Assembly: GCA_014773175.1 (NCBI GenBank)
Contig: VXCM01000475.1
Span: 100,404 to 164,403, forward strand
Direction: 5' to 3'
Source of the DNA: Lucifuga dentata
Lineage: Eukaryota > Chordata > Actinopteri > Ophidiiformes > Bythitidae
Length of the DNA stretch: 64,000 bases
Shown here: positions 16,701 through 29,819 of the stretch, one piece after another
Numbering within the stretch: the stretch's first letter is position 1
How the letters are laid out: every line of letters begins with the position of its first letter
Notes under the pieces: model-generated
Databases searched by the model: none
The model's input: the letters and a program-made list of their open reading frames with translations, nothing else
Told to the model about the DNA's origin: nothing
Made by a program: the position numbers and the translations under genes

Positions 16701-18465
16701 GGTTTACATCTGTGTTTCCATTACTTTAGGAGTTCAAGTTCCACGCAATTTTCGCTTGTTGGAAGAGCTTGAAGAGGGGCAGAAGGGGGAAGGAGACGGC
16801 ACGGTCAGCTGGGGCCTCGAGGATGACGATGATATGACCCTCACACGGTGGACAGGCATGATCATTGGACCAGCAAGAGTAAGCAGAACAAATTCTGTTA
16901 CTACACTCATCACAGCATGTGGACCCTCAGTAGTTTTGGGGAGGGAATTAAAGGGTCATACCGATTTTGTATGTTTTAGGCTCATATATACACAACTCAC
17001 ATACATGTTAGGTTACTGACAACCAATTTCCAAAATATAAAAACTATATTTTAATTTCCTGTTGTTTTTCCAAATCTGCTAATCTTTCAAAATCAAATGT
17101 TCAGGTGATACAGCCTCCTTAAAATTTAGAGTTTTTCCTTCTAACACTTATGCACAATTACAGAAGGCACAGTTGCTTTAATTTCTCGGTAACAGCCGTC
17201 TTCTCCTGGAACTATATTTCCTGGCGGAGACATACATTGTGTTCCTTGCAGCTCCGTGTTGGCTGTTAAATAAAGTTACTTCAGCAGAAAGGCTTAATAA
17301 ACATAGTGTTCACTGTGCTGGAGGATTACTTATTTCAAGTGCATTTCAAGTCTCTACAAGTTGATTTTAATTAGCGTACTGGAATGAATGGAAGGAAAAG
17401 GAAAAAAATGTTTTAATTCACCGTTCCAGTTGGTATTTTGGGAAATGGTTGTCAGTAACGTAGCATGTGTGCAGCTTGTATATATTGGGCTCAAACATGC
17501 ACTGTTGCTGGTATTGTCCTTTCATTTAAAGGACCTACCGGCCATTTTGCATGTTTGAGCCTAATATATTCAATTTTCATACACATATCGTTACTGACAA
17601 TTGCCCCATGCTTTTTATTGCGCTTAAACACTAAAATTTACAAACATCGAGTCAAAATGATAAACTCTAAAAAAAAAACCTGATGACACGTCGTGTTTGC
17701 AATGATGAATTACCTATCTCAGGAACGTTTCAAGTATCAACAAGTTGATTTTAATAGCATACCAGAATAAACTGAAACCAATGGTGGTCTGGAAGGTAGG
17801 AAAAATTTTTATTAATTCACCGTACCAGTAGTATGCTTTGGGAAATGATTGTCAGTAACGTTACATTTATGAAAATTGATTATATTAGGTTCAAACATGC
17901 AAAATGGCCGTATGGTCCTTTAAGTTCCATTAATGGCAAAAAACAATTAAAATCATCTAATATGAATACTTTGACCAATATAAATGTATTTTCTTCTTTG
18001 TTGACTTCTTTGCTTTTCAGACCAATTATGAGAACAGGATATACAGTCTGAAAGTGGAATGTGGACCTAAATACCCAGAGATAGCCCCGACTGTTAGATT
18101 TGTAACAAAAATTAGCATGAATGGGATAAATAATTCCAACGGGACGGTAAGTGTCATCACAACTGAAGAGGTTACATGTGAGTGTTGTATAGTTAATTTA
18201 GCCAAAATCAGAAATTGCTTACCATTGCAGTTTTGTGGTGTGCAGTTATTTGTGTAATAATTCCTTGTCAGCAGTTCTGCCGCCATGAGTGATTTGTTGT
18301 TTTTGTTTTGTCTCACAGGTGGATTCACGTAGCATACCAATATTAGCAAAATGGCAGAATTCTTATAGCATTAAAGCTGTTCTTCAAGAGTTAAGGCGTC
18401 TAATGATGGCCAAAGAAAATATGAAGCTTCCACAACCACCAGAAGGACAAACCTACAGCACTTAA
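13717..18465 (+). CDS. ube2v2: UBE2V2 (MMS2-like), catalytically inactive ubiquitin E2 variant
   Basis: Four exons, 13717-13732, 16730-16878, 18021-18146 and 18319-18465, join in frame to 145 residues, the human length. The UEV fold covers nearly the whole protein and lacks the E2 active-site cysteine; the protein binds UBC13 (UBE2N) to build K63-linked ubiquitin chains, notably on PCNA in post-replication repair. Diagnostic residues favour V2 over V1: TNYENR, LKVECG, NGINNS, RSIP and the C-terminus EGQTY. Starting at the first of two adjacent ATGs ([13 protein letters not shown]) puts the UBC13-contact phenylalanine at 13, as in human MMS2; the second ATG (13720) has equally good context and would give 144 residues. 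PEIAP replaces the usual PEAPP. Exon 1 is only 16 coding bases, so it is the least certain exon. Introns 1 and 2 hold transposon insertions. Confidence 0.93.
13733..15787 (+). other. ube2v2: 5' part of ube2v2 intron 1
   Basis: This is AT-rich, non-coding DNA with many short TTAGCTAA-like words around 13916-14240. No exon with splice sites in frame with exon 2 was found as a better first exon. Confidence 0.5.
15780..16237. mobile_element. hAT-like non-autonomous DNA transposon in ube2v2 intron 1
   Basis: The element starts AGGGCTGGGTGATA (15788) and ends ATATTGCCCAGCCCT (16226), an inverted terminal repeat seen in many fish and vertebrate hAT-type elements. The 8-base word TCTTGAGT flanks it at 15780-15787 and 16230-16237, a hAT-sized target duplication, with three extra bases on the right side. 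The interior of about 440 bp is AT-rich and has no coding capacity. Confidence 0.65.
16948..17524. mobile_element. TTAA-bounded inverted-repeat element, copy A
   Basis: This is one of four related copies in the window. The left end TTAAAGGGTCATACCGATTT (16948) pairs with the right end GGTATTGTCCTTT (to 17522); the right TTAA has decayed to TTCA. The terminal inverted repeats are long (about 100 bp, including the GTTACTGACAACCA word and its inverse). It lies in ube2v2 intron 2 and has no ORF. Confidence 0.6.
17526..17923. mobile_element. TTAA-bounded inverted-repeat element, copy B
   Basis: It starts TTAAAGGACC at 17526 and ends GGTCCTTTAA at 17923, with about 58 bp of readable inverted repeat (GGCCATTTTGCATGTTTGA and its inverse). 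At about 398 bp it is shorter than copy C, so it is probably internally deleted. It sits one base after copy A in the same intron. Confidence 0.65.
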
Positions 18466-18859
18466 TCGTAACGGATTGTTTTTGACCCCTTGTCTTAAAC
18501 TTTACTCTCTTAGAATTATTGTGTAAAATCATCAAGAGGCTCACTTCACACATCAACAGTATCAGCTGCAAGAGCAAGATTGGACTTTCTTATTACATAG
18601 TTCTTTCAAAAAAAAAAACAAACAAAAAAAAAACTTCCCAGTGGTTAAGCACTGAATAGTTAGGACTACAAGACCACAATCACCCATCTTTATTCAATTT
18701 CTTCGACTATGACTTATTTTGAACTGTTCCACTTTAAGTGGGCTTGGAGAGGGAAGCATGATGCCATGCAAAGGCTGTAACAGAGTCCCAGCAGTTTAAT
18801 GTTCAAGTGATCACTGATGCAAACAGAAAGATGTGTGTATGAAGGCATATTCTGTAACT

Positions 18860-18865
18860 AATAAA
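18860..18865 (+). terminator. ube2v2: Candidate poly(A) signal of ube2v2
   Basis: This AATAAA lies 395 bases past the stop, with GTGAG/TTGTGAGTTG downstream. It is the first canonical hexamer in the 3' flank. Longer 3' UTRs ending at later AATAAA words (for example near 20513) cannot be excluded, because human UBE2V2 has a long 3' UTR. Confidence 0.5.
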
Positions 18866-18869
18866 TAGG

Positions 18870-21800
18870 TGAGGAGAAGCCACATTGTGAGTTGTTAGTC
18901 AAAATTAGCAGGTTCATTGAAAATATCAGTCAGATTGCTGAATACTGAACTGTGGCTGTAGTCTAAAAGTAGTGTCACAAGGTAAGAATTTTAAAAAAAA
19001 AATATAAATATATATCTGTATTTGACACGATACCAATATGTTTCTGTTCTACAGCTCTTTGACATGTAACAGACGTTGAAGCCTGTTCTGTTCTGAAACC
19101 CTTGCATTTAACTTCTAGTGAAAATGACAGGTGTATGAACTTGTGATTTTCTGAAATTAAAATCACTGTCTGCGAATACATTTCCTAAGATTGAAGTTTA
19201 TTTCGCTCCTCAAACTGCTGAAACAGCAGTAGCCATTTTTCCCACAGGAGGGTCTGTCCTGAGCAGCACCTTAGCTGACAAGTCGACTTCTGCTGGTAAC
19301 AAAATGCACCAGGCACGTGCAGATTGTGTTGTAAGCTCTTGCTGTCCCTGCTAGGAGCGTAATGGAAACCAGGTTAATGAAACTGAGTGACACCACACTT
19401 TAGATACTTGATATGTGGCTAGTGCTCATTAGAATAAGATAATCAAAATGTCATTTATTACACAGCAGTTCTCATTTGTCTGCATATTTATTAAGGCCAT
19501 CTATGATTGATAATCCATCTGAACCTAGTGTTGTGCACTGTTTTTCTTTAATTTGCTAATGCTACGTATATTGGCCAGTATACAGCATATCCAGTGTAAG
19601 CAAAGCATGGTTACTGCTTCATTTGAAAATGTGACCTTTTATTGCTTTTTAGTGTAGAACATTTTGTTTATTGAGAAAAAGTAATGAACAAAAATTTGTG
19701 ATTTTACAGAATACATTTCAAGTGTCTTAATTTTCCTAGTTATTTGTTTTTATGTATAAATTAATAGGAAATTGTATATTGCCAAACATTAAGATGCTAA
19801 AACATCTTGGATTTTTAATTTTTGAGACCTACTCACCAGGAAAATTGAAAACCAGGCTTTTTTTTTGTTTGTTTTTTTTTGTTTTGTTTTTTTTGACCCA
19901 AATAATGGCTAGAGTAGTAGGGGTGGGAGCATAATGGTGTTGGGGGATTTCTGGCAATTCCCTTCCCTATTAAAACTGGCACCAGACTCAACTTGTCTTG
20001 AATGGATTAGCATTTTGAGAAAAAAAAAGATGGTCCAGCCACAACCAGGCTACTACACCAACTGGATTCAACAAACATTTCTACCTCAGTTTAATTATCT
20101 CTATACAGATATTGCGACATTGACCTGATCCAGTGAATATCGTCGTGACGTTAAATGGATTTTGAACTACTGGACACTTTTATAAGCTCATAGAACTGTT
20201 AGTGTTGGAGAAATCTATGTCCTAAATGCATCCAAGGCTTTTAAGAGTGTCATGTTCACATGATGGACTGTGGCAGTTTCGACCCTTAGACCTGTTTGAC
20301 CTCTACAGCGTAAATCTCCCTCACAGCAGAGCCAGACTGTAGGCAGCTTGTCTTGGGATTGGGATGAGCACATGTTTGTAGGTCACATTAACCAGCACAG
20401 AAATGTTATCAGTGCAGAATAGTTAGAATTCAAATGGGCCTCTGAGAGAAAACAATGCCTTTACTGTGGTCACACACTATTTGCATATATAATATCAAAA
20501 TGACTGATTTAAATAAACATCACATATATTGAATGGCATCCAAAGGTACAGTAGAAAGGAACCAACATGGCAGCTCTTTTCTGTATGTTTTATTATATAG
20601 GGATAGCGATAAATTATATACCACACACAGCAAAGCAGGAGATGTGGAGAACGACAATTGTATTGTCTTAGTCATCCTGAAACATCTACATATCAAAAGC
20701 CACAATTTTAAGCATTTTTATTTCCATTATACATTTGCATGTACAGTGGCTTTGATTTGTGTTTAGATGCAGCATTACCTCTTGTCTGTTTTCAAATCCT
20801 CCCATGCCCCAGTCATCTCAAAGCTTTGTCCCTTAGAGGGCGCTCTAGACACATGTATGTCATGAGCTGGGCTCTGTGAAAGGGCTTCTGTTCAGAGGAC
20901 ATGACTTCTTTGAAAAGGCAGGACCAGTGTGATGCTCTCAGCCTCCATTCGTTCACACTGTCATTATTCCTTAGAAAACTGGCACATTTTGCAGTTTGCT
21001 CAGCGGATCTACGGCCTGGCTGTTAGCAGGCTCATGCATTAAACTCTTAGTTGGCATCCCAGCATGTCTTAATAGCTACTGAGGTTGTGTGAATTTACAG
21101 ATAATTAGGGTAGCATTTGTACTGGGAGACCATGAAGAACTCAGAATGCAAAGAATACTGTTTTTCTGCTTTCAGCATGTGGGTGTGAGATGAGTCAACG
21201 TTTGCTGCGGAGGATGACCTTGTTCTTCCTCAGTCTATGCAAGACAAGATTTGACTTTCCAGAAGTGACAGTTTGTAGTTTCCATTCTTTCTACTCTTAG
21301 TTTGTTGTTTTGCTTTTTGTTTTGTTTTGTTTTCCCACCCTTTGGAATTCATGAATATGAAATTGGAAATGGCTTGTGTTGCAGCCACTTCAAAGTTAAC
21401 GCTAAATATCAGACACAGCTCCAGGTTACACAGTCTTATTCCGTTTACTCAGCAAACGCATTTCCATGGGAGACTTATTTAAATCTTTGCTCATGATGAC
21501 TCTACTTTTTGAGAACCACATTTGAATGGAAGCAGGAAATCCTTGAGCACTTAACCTCCAGCCCCATCAGACTAATCTGAATTTCAAACTCAGGCACCTG
21601 CACAAAGGCACTGACTGAAACTGAACCGGAAGCTTCCTGAGCTTATTACAGCTGTACCACCCAGTTCTATTTTAGTGCCTTTATAAGGTGCCATCCAGGC
21701 AAAAATAAGAATTATATTGCTTTGGGTAGGATGGGACTGAAGACAGAAAGCCTGAGAGTGCCGCTCAGTGATCTAAGTTGGGAAGGAATGTGGTGAGGAG

Positions 21801-23220
21801 GACATACGCTCGTCTGCTGGCAGACTGCTGGAACCAGGCCTCCGCTCCTCCGCTCCCAGAACTCTCACCCTTTGCCCTGGGGGCCAAGAGGTCACATCTT
21901 CCCTCTGTTGATACTGTAAAAAGCTTTTGTCTTTTTTATGGCCAGAATGAATCTGTATCCACATGAAACCCCATTTGTTACCATTTTCCAAGTCTTCGTC
22001 ATGATTGTCAAGGATGTTGTGAGAAGATGCACAGAATGCATTGTTTATATAGAAAATCAGCAACAATGTCATTCTTTGCTTAAGTTAATCGCCCACATAG
22101 TCAATAATTTTGGGCTTGGAAAAACAGTGTGTGTTTACAGTGAAATAAATGAATGGTCTCCTCTTACTGTGAGAAAAACAGATTTGAACCACATGTCTGA
22201 TGCACTCGGCTCTGGGCTATTGGCATGCACTTCACAGAGCCATCCACTTTCTAATAGACTGCAATGAGCACTTCAGGTCATTTTTGTACTTAATGGTGTC
22301 AGACTGCAAGACAACAATTTCAAGCTGTAGGAAGGCTGTGATGTAAAAATCTGTCAGTGTATGAAACATGCTATTTGGAAAATTAATTTAAAAGTCAGTG
22401 TGTAGCCTTTTACTGTCCAAACTGCTCTTGGGTCAAAGTGACACAGAACAGGGCCTCATACAAAATGTTGCAAAAGCAGGAAAAAGGATGAAAAATTCTG
22501 TATACTCACTGAATTCCAGGTTATTTATACAGAGTGAAAAAAACTGTAGACTTCATGTCTCTACGTGGTGGGAACTATTAAATTACTGCTGGATGTTTTT
22601 AATTACTTCTCATAAATGTTGGAACACAACACTTCTCCAGTGATGGGGGGCTCTCTAATGTCTTGCATGTTTAGGGAAGCACTGGCTTGCACTTAATCAT
22701 GGTGGTCCCTGTGTGATTCTGGCTTTGGAAATGTGGCTTTGTGAGAGAAAAGTGAGCATTCCTTCTGCTGGCGCAAGGGAGAGGAAATGGGTAATAAAAC
22801 CAAGAAAAAACCTCAGCGGCATGCTGGAGCCAGTGATTCTGGGATCCACTTAATTGCTCTTAAATGAAAAAGATTTTTGGCTTTCCATTTGCTGTGTTTA
22901 GAGAAAGTCAAGTCAAATCCCACATGTATACCAGCCAGGCGGTGACTTCTCATCCAGCAGAATAAGCACTAATCCCTCTTTCATTGGTGCCATTGGTAAT
23001 ATTATTATTAATATTGAGAAAGCTGCTGTTCATGGCAAATGCCAGATGAGGCAAAAATTCAGCTCCTTTGTTCAAGTATTGAGGCAGTCATAGGGGAGAG
23101 AGCATATCAATACAACTTTATTGTTCAGTTTATCTCTGTGATAGTTCAGACGTTTCATTTTTATAGCAGATACAAAAACAAATAAGGCTCTTTTAAAATT
23201 TTACTAACAACACATGACAC
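18870..23220. other. Start of the gene desert after ube2v2
   Basis: No coding exon was recognised. Part of the first 1.6 kb may be alternative ube2v2 3' UTR. A/T homopolymer patches occur at 19858-19893 and 21307-21332. The block 22640-23060 has balanced composition and several homeodomain-type words (ACTTAATTG, TTAATATT) and could be regulatory. Confidence 0.45.
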
Positions 23221-23223
23221 CGA

Positions 23224-23690
23224 GTGGTGGAAGAACAACTCAAAACCTTTATGTAAATAAACAGCAATAGAGCAATGGAGAAATACTCTGTTACAAATAC
23301 AAGTCCTGCATTCAATCTTTTACTTTAGTTAAAGTAAACAAGCATTATCACTAAATGTTAGTGTCAAAAGTAAAAGAACTAATTGTGATCAATTGTCCTG
23401 TGAGAGTTTATAGTTATGGAAAATCCTCAAAATTGGACAGGGTTTTGGGTCTGTCTTTTTGAAATTTTGGAATGAAAGAATAAAAAAAAAAATCTTCCAA
23501 TTTTTCATGCTTTCAGCTTAGCTGCTGAGTTGCTTAGTAACTAGAGAAATCAGGTAGATGTAATGGAATAAAAAGTGCAGTGTTTTTCTCTAAAGTGTAG
23601 TCGAGAACAAAGTACAAAATGAACAAAGTACAAGTCCCTCAACTATACTTACATACAGAACTAGAGTAAATGTACTTGTGCAAATGTCAC
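23224..23690. repeat. Dispersed fish repeat, copy 1
   Basis: It begins GTGGTGGAAGAACAACTC and continues through AATACTCTGTTACAAATAC, AAGTCCTGCATTCAA and TTTACTTTAGTTAAAGTAA. It closes with AGAGTAAATGTACTTG. The start and the end (GAGTAAATGTACTT) are roughly inverted. A second, shorter copy lies at 59889-60040. The pattern matches a very common teleost AAGTA-rich inverted-repeat element. Confidence 0.55.
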
Positions 23691-25140
23691 ATTTTGCTCT
23701 TGACATACAGGATACATAATCTATAGTCACCTGTGCATTAGCCAACATTTTCTAATCCTTGTGCTGTGTCAACGTTAAGAGCATGACCTATTGCTGAAAA
23801 AAACCTTTTAGTAAGTCTTTCATGTTGCCATCATTGGCCATTTTGTTTCAAAGTGTGATAGCTGGGTGTGAATATGCCACTCAGCAAGCCATTAGGGCTG
23901 AAGTGCCATGCAAGCTGTCATGCCGTGTCCGCCACCCCTTTGTACTCATTAATTGTCGAGAGAAGTGTGTCACATCCTGCTGGGCTGACTGCTGGTGTCC
24001 CACTGGTCACCTCTCTGTGCCCGCTGCCCGCTGATGCTATTGTGGCAGCGATGGCCACAGAGAGGAGAACTGGGCTCTGCAGGATGTGAGACAATACTGG
24101 GAAGGAAGAGGAGGGAATCCCGGAGCTGTGTGCAGGAGTCCGGTCGACTGAGTGTCTCTGACAGCATTCCCCTGTGACTTCTCACCCTCCCATGAGGATA
24201 GACTTTGTCATCCTCCCACTTTTGCACGTGCAGGAAAATGAGAGTAAACTTATACAATATATAGCATATGGTTTCGCTGCACAGCTGGTATATAATACCA
24301 CATTCAGTAACACCTTTAGAAAAAGTACCCTAGTTCCTTAGTATTTGCAAGGGACAAATCAGAAACTGTTTATTAATGAATAATCTTAAATTAATCATTT
24401 TCAGATGGGTGGCACAAAGAGACTTCTTCAGTTTCTGACAACTTTGTCACCCATACTTGTGTTCTCGGAAATTGAAGAATCTTCTGGAGCAAGAAGTAGT
24501 TTATGGATAACTCTGAATTTAGCACAATGTAGTAGATGATAAGCTTTTTCTTTCTGTTTTTAATAGGGATTTTTTTTTTCTTTATATGTGTAGGACAGGA
24601 AATGTGGAGAAAGAAAAACAGGGAATATAACAAATGTTCCCTTCTAGAAAGGCAGGAACATTGTGATTACCAGTATATACACATCTTAACCAATGAGACA
24701 CTGGATACCTTGTATAGATGCTTTGTTAATGAACCAGAGTGTACTGACTGGTTTCTTGATATCCAGTCATCTATATTCTGATCACTTACTTTATAAATTG
24801 TTGCTAATTAATTCTGTATCTGATGCCAAACGATCAATAACTGATCGGTACCTCTTTATTATTTACATCTTAGTTGCTATTTTTGTGTCGCCTCAAGTAG
24901 AATGCTGCATCATATCAAATATCTGCAGCTCTACCTTATCATTTTTATCTATTATTGAGTCCCAAAAGTCTTATTTTTGAAAAATGAGTGAATAGAAAAA
25001 TGATGTTTTAGTGAGATTATTTCAAACTGCGAGTCAGCATCTTGAAAGAAGACAGAATAAGGCAGATCACTGCAGCAAACAATCTCACTGCACTGGCAGA
25101 CGTTTCCAAGATTTTCAGGACTCTAGACAAAATAATTTGA
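23691..25140. other. Intergenic DNA without recognised genes
   Basis: The block 23880-24180 is GC-balanced with several short overlapping ORFs that have no recognisable product and no splice context. The rest is AT-rich unique DNA. Confidence 0.4.
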
Positions 25141-25249
25141 TGAGATAGAGATTTTATACAGCAGGGGTACTCAAAAGTTCCACAAAGAAAATGTTCAAGA
25201 AGTCAAAGGTCTGTTTAATAAGGTCAGTTAAGACAGGGTCGGATTGTGT

Positions 25250-25269
25250 CGAGTGTGTGTGTGTGTGTN
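25250..25269. repeat. GT microsatellite ending in an N
   Basis: A short (GT)n run ends in a single N at 25269, a probable contig join. Confidence 0.7.
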
Positions 25270-25712
25270 CTTTCTCTTTTTAAAATCCATTTTTCTTCTA
25301 AGTGCCAAGAAAATTATGAAAGAAAAAATTGTGTTTGCTTAGTTTAAGTTAATTTTAATTAATATTATATTGTGCAGTGCAAAGGCCACCGGCAGGCCCA
25401 CCACCAATGACTGCGACCCACCAGGAAAAGTTCTGCCTCTCCTAATGGTCAATTTGACCCTGAGTCAAGCTAACTGCTTATGAAACTAGCTGCGCTGTCA
25501 ACTCTCAATGAGCCCAACGCCATGTCAGCCCATCGTTGTCAAGGAGATGATGGGATGCTGGATGTGACTGGACCAAACCAAAGCAGAGTAGACATTCTCA
25601 CACAGACAGTGGAGCAGTCGGAATTTGGAGCGCTGCTTGCAGTGGAGAAAGCAGAGAATTTTGACTCATTGCGTCACAGATAATACAAATAATATGAAAA
25701 GTATAATTTGCT

Positions 25713-25768
25713 CATAGTCCGGAGACAGTTGTAGTTCGGTCCAGATCCAGACTGGAGTCCGGACTATG
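25713..25768. repeat. Palindromic remnant, CATAGTCCGGA arms
   Basis: CATAGTCCGGA (25713-25723) is repeated as its exact inverse TCCGGACTATG (25758-25768) around a 34-base centre with GTTCGGTCCAGATCC. Such TCCGGAC words are common in degraded hAT-type elements. The CAGGGGTACTCAAAAG word at 25162 may be the far end of the same relic. Confidence 0.45.
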
Positions 25769-25799
25769 ATTGTTATACAGTATACTGAGGTGTCACTCG

Positions 25800-28700
25800 G
25801 AATCCATTGTTACTTCATGGTAAGCTCATCATTACTTAATATTTTGTGTCATCAAAAATGCACTGCTTTACCTGAGGGGACAGATTAACATAATTAAAAC
25901 TGCAAGTATTGGTCTGTTTTATCATTATAGTCCTCAATGCTGAGTTATTTGGGAACTACTTGTTAAATATTAGTTCCTGACTTGCTCCTTGGCAACGACT
26001 CAGGATTTTGCTTAACCCATCATTCTCTTTAAATTGAAACTCCCAAGTGGCTGTGAGAGGCGATTCTGTTATGGTTGGCTTCAGTTACAAACTCACCTGC
26101 CATTAGTTAAGAGCATAACCTGCACCTCTTAAGAGATTAAATATAACCCTAATGGGAGATTTTATGGCACCATTGTGCCTTCATGATAACTGTACTGAGA
26201 CTTTGTGCACTCATGTAAAAGCAAAAGGAATTACGTAAGGTTTTTCTCAAGTGGTCACAAGAAACTGCAGCACAGTAACACACATAATGTTGCTTCAGGT
26301 TACTAACACTGACCACTTCTGTCTGATGGAAAACAGGCTTGCAGTGGCCGTGTTATTATGGAACATTTTGCATGAATCAGTGTTAAAGCAGTGATAGAAT
26401 ACATGCCACAGAGGGAGAATTAATGAAGAGGAATCCACAGTATTGGGATGTGGTCACAATTTGCTCATGGTGAGTGGTTGAAATGGAGTCACACAATAAA
26501 AACCATGCAAGTCTAACCTTTAAAGGTTTTGCCTTTGGCCACTTGAAAACGTGTTTCTTAACCACAAAAGATGATGCACTGGTTGCACTACAGACAAGCG
26601 GGGGAGCAAAAAAGATGTCCAAATATTTCCATGGCTCCTGTGGCCTTCTGCTTGCATAGTCCTGGCATGAGCTCATGTATGTGTGGCTAGTTTGTGCTCC
26701 CTCAGCACTGTTCTCTCCCAGTCTGTAAGTATCAATGTCGAAGCTAACTAGGCATTGACGAGGTCCTTCATGCTCCCTCTCCTACTACCCACTAAACTGT
26801 GGCTGCAGTTGGTATTAAGGGTAAAGTTTTTTTTTAAATAATGGTAGATTATATCTTTATGTCACGTAATCCTGTGGAAGAGCAGGTCACAGTCTCAGGT
26901 TGGTTTAATATCTGTAACACTTTACTTGACAGTACAGTGGTCAACCTTGGTCAGAGCTCTGGATGATAAAACCATTTATTATCTAATGCAATGAGGTCTA
27001 GATTCTTGTGGCCTGTAATGATGTCTTCAAGTGGGCTTACTGTTTGAAACACTTATTTCTTTAATTCCCCCTTGGTAGTTATTTTTGTGAGCTGGGATCC
27101 AAATGGAAAGAAAGTGTCACAAAATGTTGACAGGACTCTCTTCAGGGGATAAGAATTCTTTTCAAATGCAGTGCAAATCTCCCAAAGAATGAGTCTCTGT
27201 GGTGTTAACCAACCATAAATTGACATCAAATGTATTCCTGATAATGCAAACATCGGGAACAGAGGAGCCAGAAATAACTCTTTCAGGCAAGATGTGGAAG
27301 AGATTAAGACTGAACCAACGAAATGAGCAAGTGGAGGGGGGGAGGCTGGAACATGAGATGGGGGGGAGGAGGGAAAGAGGAGAGGTAAGAGGAGGTGAGG
27401 AGATGTCTATGGGGTGAGGAGTGTGCATGCATGTGAGTGTGTGTGTGTGGGAAAGGGGGGTGGGAACTCCACAGAGGGTTGGAGAGTGAGAGGCGAGAAC
27501 TTACAGAGAGGGGGGGTTGGCCCTGTGAAAAGGAACTCATAAAAGTCACATTTGTTGGTGATGCATGAGGAAGTGAAGCCAGCTTTGGCACATGTGTCTG
27601 TGGTGCTAAATTAACTGTTAACACAAATAATCAAAGTGCAGGGCCCATTGAGCACTGGCGCCAGTGAAATGAGGGGGAGAGGCTGGCTTGCAGGCGCTGC
27701 TCTTTCTGAGAAGTTGCAGCAGACTAGCAAAGCTAGCAGGTGGAGGTCTACCAGGGGCTTTCACAGGATGGAAGTGCTTACAAAACAGGCTGACCAGCCC
27801 ACTGACAGAGGAAAGCACCGCTGCACTCCTGCTTTCCAGCTATTGTGTGGAAGCGTGCGTCTCTTTTTAGATCTTTCTTTGTAAAGCCCAACATCTCAGA
27901 GTAACAGAGGACATGGCACCAGCAATTACCTTCATGACTGGCTAATGGTAATTACAATGCCACTATTGTGACTTTGAGGCTTTTTATATCCCAGTCTTCT
28001 GGGGCTGTGTGTAGGAGACCCAAATAAATGGACTCACATCCTAGCAGGATTGTTGTAGGTTAAAGGTGCAATCTGTGTTCCAAATATAAACAAATGCATG
28101 GCCCCGCCACCAAAATTAAACATGACTAGAATCTGGCATCACTCCAAAACTCATTGACAGGTAGTTTAACATGACCACAACTAAATCTAAGTCATCCAAC
28201 ATATTTACATGCACGGTAAAATTTTGATTCTACTCTGGCAATTAATAGATTTTTTTTAATAGATTCAGTTCACTCAAGCATTGAATGATCCATGTGTCAA
28301 TCAGTGTAAGCATCTTGCACATGTATTTCTGCACCTGGTGTGCTCCCTCTTATATGCCAGTTAAGCAATGAGTCATGTATATTTTGCGATTCCATCTGTG
28401 TAGATTTTGGAGATGGAGATTTTTCATCATTAGGACAAACTCAAATGGACATGGTAAAACATTAAGGACTGGGTCTTTAAAGCCTTTGTGAGCACTGTAG
28501 GAGTGAGAGGAGGATAGTTTAAGGATGCACTGTGTCCACAGAAATGCTATCTGAGTTGAGATTATCTCTTCACTGTTCTTGTCATTATGGGCTTTTATGA
28601 GGAACTTCCACAAAATGTATTGATTTTTTTGAGCGTTAAATAAACGATTGCTGGATCAAGTCCCTGTCTGCTCAACTGCTGCCATAGAAGGCATTAGTTA

Positions 28701-29800
28701 CTAGTAGAACTACAACACACAACTGTATCAGTGATAAATGTGTCAAGTGATAAATGTGGAAAAACAATGGACAAAAACAAAATTGATTTCAGTTGCTGTC
28801 TTTGCAATAAATTCTCTGTCTCATGAACTCACTTCCACTGCATTGCGTTAAAAGTAGATAGATGAACCACAGCTGAAATTCTTAAGTCGCACATGATATC
28901 TTTGAGGCCTTTATGCAAGATTCCATTAATGAGGAGCATTTGAGTAGAGTAATCTTTTTGTCTTTATAAGAACATTTGAGTTTAGTTTTCCTCTTGCCAA
29001 CAACAGTCAAGACATGAGGGGAAAATAACAATTTGGAAAAAGTAATACCCTGCAGCTTTGTGACATCAGCACAAAGGAAGCATGGCCCCTGATGCTCTCC
29101 ACTTCCCATGCAGCCCACAACTGGGCCGTAGACCGAGGTTGCCTGGCGCCACAGTCATCATCTGTGTCAGTCACTTGAAAAACTCACTGTTTTCCTTAGA
29201 GGATGAGCTAAGCTCCTCCTTTAGCCCTAACGATTTATTTTAGACTCCAGCGTCCAGAGACCCCTTTTCTTGAAATCTCAGTTTATCTTGGCCATGTTGT
29301 TTCAATATGAACCAATCAGCTCAGCCTCCAGTGGAATGTCCCTTGAGACATGCCTTGGTTTCCCAATAGACCCATTCATTTTAAGGACACAAGTTTAACA
29401 TCTGGTTTGTATTAGCGCTCTCTACAATAGCTCTCATCTCAGGCTCAGTCCATACTGGGACAACAGTGCAATCGTGCCCTACAGAAATATTATTTGATAC
29501 TAAGTATAGACTTAGCAATTAGCAATAAGAAATTATTTGCTACCTTCTGTGTAAAGTTGATCACAAAATTGTGTTTTCCTCTACTTTGCAATTAACAAAA
29601 CAATTCACATGTATCTTTGCTTCACTTTAACTTCCCTTAGTGTCTTATTGCGCAAGTACTTTGGATGTCTTATACTTCCTTGGTTGACCTCCAAATGTAT
29701 GAAAATTAGGCTGTGTGCCATTGCAGAGTGCTGCATGGACAAATGTCTATGATATCAGACAAGAACACTTTTAATACTTGGGTAATTAGCCTGCATGTGC
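25800..29800. other. Intergenic DNA without recognised genes
   Basis: This is mostly unique AT-rich sequence. A purine-rich G/A tract lies at 27330-27520, with a short GT run at 27437-27450. The block 27900-28000 (TAATGGTAATTACAATGCC) has the look of conserved non-coding DNA but this is untested. Confidence 0.4.
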
Positions 29801-29819
29801 CAAGTGTATCCAGCTGTAG

